DNA of 64,000 nt from JAGNKE01 sp965230245. GTDB lineage: Bacteria; Pseudomonadota; Alphaproteobacteria; Micavibrionales; Micavibrionaceae. Location of the stretch: assembly GCA_965230245.1 (NCBI GenBank), contig OZ246000.1, forward strand, positions 2,108,001 through 2,172,000, in the 5' to 3' direction. The translations under genes were made by a program, and so were the position numbers. The notes beneath the pieces were generated by a model that worked only from the letters and a program-made list of their open reading frames with translations, made no database searches and was not told the origin of the DNA. Below, piece after piece: positions 61,835 to 64,000 of this stretch. Every line of letters starts with the position of its first letter. The first letter of the stretch is position 1.

Positions 61835-62248
61835 ATGTCCAGAGAATATGTTGAAAACCGCATCAAAGAAGCCCTTAAAAAATCAAAGGGAAACAAGCTG
61901 CTTGCCAGGCATCAACTGATTGCGTGGACATACGAGGACTCAAAACTCCTTCATGCGTTGACCCGCTCTCATCTTGACGGAATTATTGCCTACAATATTG
62001 ATCGTTTCCTCTCCAACGCGATTAAAGCAACCAGCAAGAAAAAAGCACAGGCCGTATCCGGTGAAGAGCCGGCAGGCGAGGATTTCGGTATGGATATCCT
62101 ACGTGCGGTTGCGGCAACCGATGCTGCCGTCTTCGGGTTTGAGGATAGCAGCCCCCGCAGGTCAAACAGCAAAACCTCAAAACAGCACATCGATGCTTTG
62201 CAAAGAATGGCCGCCAGTGTACAAAAAAAGAATAAAGAGACCGAATAA
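61835..62248 (+). CDS. Hypothetical protein
   Basis: A 137-residue protein with no domain I recognise. The N-terminal half is helical (REYVENRIKEALKKSKGNKLLARHQLIAWTYEDSKLLHALTR spread over residues 3-44), the C-terminal half Ser/Lys-rich and probably flexible. AAGGATAT precedes the ATG. It is 13 bp upstream of the kinase gene and likely in the same transcript. Confidence 0.65.
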   Translation: MSREYVENRIKEALKKSKGNKLLARHQLIAWTYEDSKLLHALTRSHLDGIIAYNIDRFLSNAIKATSKKKAQAVSGEEPAGEDFGMDILRAVAATDAAVFGFEDSSPRRSNSKTSKQHIDALQRMAASVQKKNKETE

Positions 62249-62261
62249 CCAATAGCCTGCC

Positions 62262-63272
62262 ATGTCCTTAGCTTCAGAAATAGGGTGCGAGTCACTGGAT
62301 GCACTTCCGCGCGATGTCTCCCCGCGTGAATATTATCGCGGCAAACGCGGCGATCTGAACTTCATCCTGATGCGCTATCCCGAAATCACCAAAGAGACCA
62401 AGGCCGAACTCCGGCAATTCATCCGCATCGACCATTGGCTAATAGAGCAGGGCATAAAGGCTCCCGAACTCTATGAGGAGCATGTCGATAACGGCTATGC
62501 CTTGATAGAAGACCTGGGCGGCACAAGCTTTGGAAAAGCTTTAAATGCAGAGCACGACAGAGCGGAACTGTATACGCTCGCCACTGATGTCCTTAAGCAC
62601 CTGAGAACCTGTGATGCGCCGGATTATCTCCCTGCATTCAGCGAAAGTCGCATTCGCGCCAACATACGCCAACTGGTTGACTACTACATCCCGATTACGC
62701 GAAGCCAACTAAACGAAAAAGGATTGGCGCAGGAATATCTCGATATCTGGACACAGATTGAAAACAGCCTTCCGCCGTGCCAGCAAGGCTTCCTGCATGC
62801 AGATTATCATCTGGAAAATCTGATGCTGATGGAGCAGCAAGAGGGCATAAAGAAATGCGCACTCATCGATTTTCAGGACGCTCTGAACGGCCCCATCCCG
62901 TACGACCTTGTAAATCTGCTCGAAGATGCACGTATGGATGTTTCTGCCGATCTGTCCGAAACCCTGATCACCAGATATTGTGAAGGTATGACACTAGCAG
63001 AGGAAGAAGCTTTCCGCCTCTGGTATCGCGTTCTCGGAACACAATTCCATTGCCGTGTTATCGGCCTGTTTATCAAGCTTTCGGCTGAACAAAACCGCGA
63101 TGATTATCTGATACACATTGAAAGATTACAAAAATACCTCAAAAAACACATCAAACACCCTGTTTTAGAGCCACTCAAGCGCTGGTTCGACAAAGAAGGG
63201 CTTGATTTCGCCCCCATAAAGGATTTGAATGGCGAAAGTATCCGAACTGTATTTCGGAACATTAAGTATTGA
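62262..63272 (+). CDS. Aminoglycoside-phosphotransferase-fold kinase, AmgK-like
   Basis: A 336-residue APH-family kinase. SPREYYRGKRGDLNFILMRYP resembles the opening of AmgK, which phosphorylates N-acetylmuramate and N-acetylglucosamine in a peptidoglycan recycling shortcut. The catalytic loop is GFLHADYHLENLML and the metal site CALIDFQDALNGPIPYDLVNLLEDAR. No murU or other recycling gene is next to it, so the substrate is an inference. Confidence 0.78.
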   Translation: MSLASEIGCESLDALPRDVSPREYYRGKRGDLNFILMRYPEITKETKAELRQFIRIDHWLIEQGIKAPELYEEHVDNGYALIEDLGGTSFGKALNAEHDRAELYTLATDVLKHLRTCDAPDYLPAFSESRIRANIRQLVDYYIPITRSQLNEKGLAQEYLDIWTQIENSLPPCQQGFLHADYHLENLMLMEQQEGIKKCALIDFQDALNGPIPYDLVNLLEDARMDVSADLSETLITRYCEGMTLAEEEAFRLWYRVLGTQFHCRVIGLFIKLSAEQNRDDYLIHIERLQKYLKKHIKHPVLEPLKRWFDKEGLDFAPIKDLNGESIRTVFRNIKY

Positions 63273-63305
63273 AAATAATTGAACAAATAAACAGGAGTTA
63301 TCACA

Positions 63306-64000
63306 ATGTCACTCGTTGCCGATCGTCTAGGCCGCATCAAGCCATCCCCAACTATCGCGGTCACAAACAAGGCGAAGGAACTGAAAGCCGAAGGCCGCGA
63401 CGTTATTGGTCTTGGTGCGGGCGAGCCAGATTTCGATACGCCGGATTTCGTCAAGGAAGCCGCCAATAAGGCGATTGCGGAGGGACAAACAAAATACACT
63501 GCTGTTGATGGGACTCCTGAACTCAAAGATGCGATCATCGCAAAGCTCAAGCGCGACAATAACCTGACCTATGGCCGTGATCAAATCACGGTTGGAACAG
63601 GCGGAAAACAGGTTCTTTATAACGCGCTGATGGCCTCCGTAAATCCCGGTGACGAAGTCATTATTCCTGCACCATATTGGGTGTCTTACCCTGACATGGT
63701 TCTGCTGGCCGAGGGAACGCCCGTCCCCGTGAAATGCACGAAGGAACATAACTTCAAATTGCAACCCGCCGACCTTGAAGCGGCCATCACGGACAAAACA
63801 AAATGGGTCATCCTGAACTCCCCGTCCAACCCGACGGGTGCAGCCTATACAAATGAAGAAATGAAGGCACTAACTGATGTTCTGGTAAAATACCCGCATG
63901 TCTACGTCATGACAGATGATATGTACGAACACCTTGTCTACGACGGCTTTAAATTCTGCACACCCGCAGAAGTCGAGCCTGAACTTTACGGACGTACACT
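63306..64000 (+). CDS. aspC: Aspartate aminotransferase (N-terminal part)
   Basis: PLP-dependent class I aminotransferase; 231 codons are in the window and the gene runs off the right edge. MSLVADRLGRIKPSPTIAV, GLGAGEPDFDTPDFVKEAA, YTAVDGTPELKDAI, PAPYWVSYPDMV and LNSPSNPTGAAY are the alphaproteobacterial AspC/AatA motifs. The PLP lysine lies beyond the window. AGGAGTTATCACA precedes the ATG. Confidence 0.93.
   Translation, partial: MSLVADRLGRIKPSPTIAVTNKAKELKAEGRDVIGLGAGEPDFDTPDFVKEAANKAIAEGQTKYTAVDGTPELKDAIIAKLKRDNNLTYGRDQITVGTGGKQVLYNALMASVNPGDEVIIPAPYWVSYPDMVLLAEGTPVPVKCTKEHNFKLQPADLEAAITDKTKWVILNSPSNPTGAAYTNEEMKALTDVLVKYPHVYVMTDDMYEHLVYDGFKFCTPAEVEPELYGRT

Noticed and set aside
1..64000. 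CRISPR arrays, insertion sequences, rRNA genes, riboswitches
   Set aside because: I looked for evenly spaced direct repeats, transposase motifs and inverted-repeat ends, rRNA landmarks and known aptamer cores and found none that I could support.

Overview
The window reads as ordinary alphaproteobacterial chromosome with a short-lived accessory stretch in the middle. Pointers to the class are the TrcR/DUF1013 cell-cycle regulator, the DUF1192 and DUF465 small proteins, the split petABC cytochrome bc1 operon with a c1 subunit, the NDUFAF5-like methyltransferase next to gloB, the ComF / grxC / nitrilase-family gene order, SdhE, the GyrA form with a long acidic tail, and the CPA2 antiporter. Small size, moderate G+C and many short hypothetical proteins would suit a Micavibrio-like or other deep alphaproteobacterial lineage, but that placement is an inference; no rRNA is present to settle it.

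Layout. 1-7.7 kb: hemF (partial) and trmL on minus, petABC on plus, then DUF924, DUF465, TrcR, DUF1192, GMP reductase and a basic glycine-rich protein. 7.7-12.3 kb: a minus-strand operon of three overlapping genes (a 992-residue methyltransferase fusion, the NDUFAF5-like methyltransferase, gloB). 12.5-18.4 kb: comF, ubiH-type hydroxylase (minus), grxC, nitrilase-family amidohydrolase, cystathionine beta-lyase, HerA-like ATPase. 18.5-24.2 kb: GNAT, XRE regulator, LpxR-like outer-membrane deacylase, esterase, HNH endonuclease with a structured leader, small membrane proteins, dsbB, exoD.

24.2-35.6 kb is accessory. It opens with a 137-bp tandem duplication that doubles the likely promoter of tRNA-Leu(CAA). 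The 3' end of that tRNA and its flank are repeated 1,727 bp downstream, bracketing hypothetical genes and the remnant of a SocA/Panacea-type antitoxin, which looks like the footprint of an integrated element. Behind it come a lipoprotein, a 621-residue protein with an N-terminal HicA toxin domain and a small upstream partner, a putative zincin, a DUF1826-like protein, secreted and membrane proteins, an ankyrin protein and a beta-helix protein.

35.7-45.8 kb returns to housekeeping: uvrA, ssb, DUF2059, gyrA, coaD, tRNA-Lys(TTT) (again with a duplicated 3' end 175 bp downstream) and a Kef-type antiporter. 45.9-51.6 kb: DUF898 and M48 proteins, a solitary, apparently strongly expressed IcmD/DotP-like membrane protein, DUF502, cysE and a pair of overlapping genes that look like one broken TraB/ChaN/EreA-type domain. 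51.6-64 kb: recG, a DUF2157 pair, sdhE, DUF2314, btaB and btaA (betaine lipid synthesis), mfd, a hypothetical protein, an AmgK-like kinase and the start of an aspartate aminotransferase.

Themes: respiration (petABC, ubiH-type gene, NDUFAF5-like, sdhE), DNA repair and topology (uvrA, mfd, recG, ssb, gyrA), envelope lipids (LpxR-like, btaAB, exoD), and two tRNA genes that appear to have served as integration sites. The most interesting items are the HicA fusion, the lone IcmD/DotP-like gene, a cytochrome b carrying about 90 extra residues, the 992-residue methyltransferase fusion, and the repeats at both tRNA genes.
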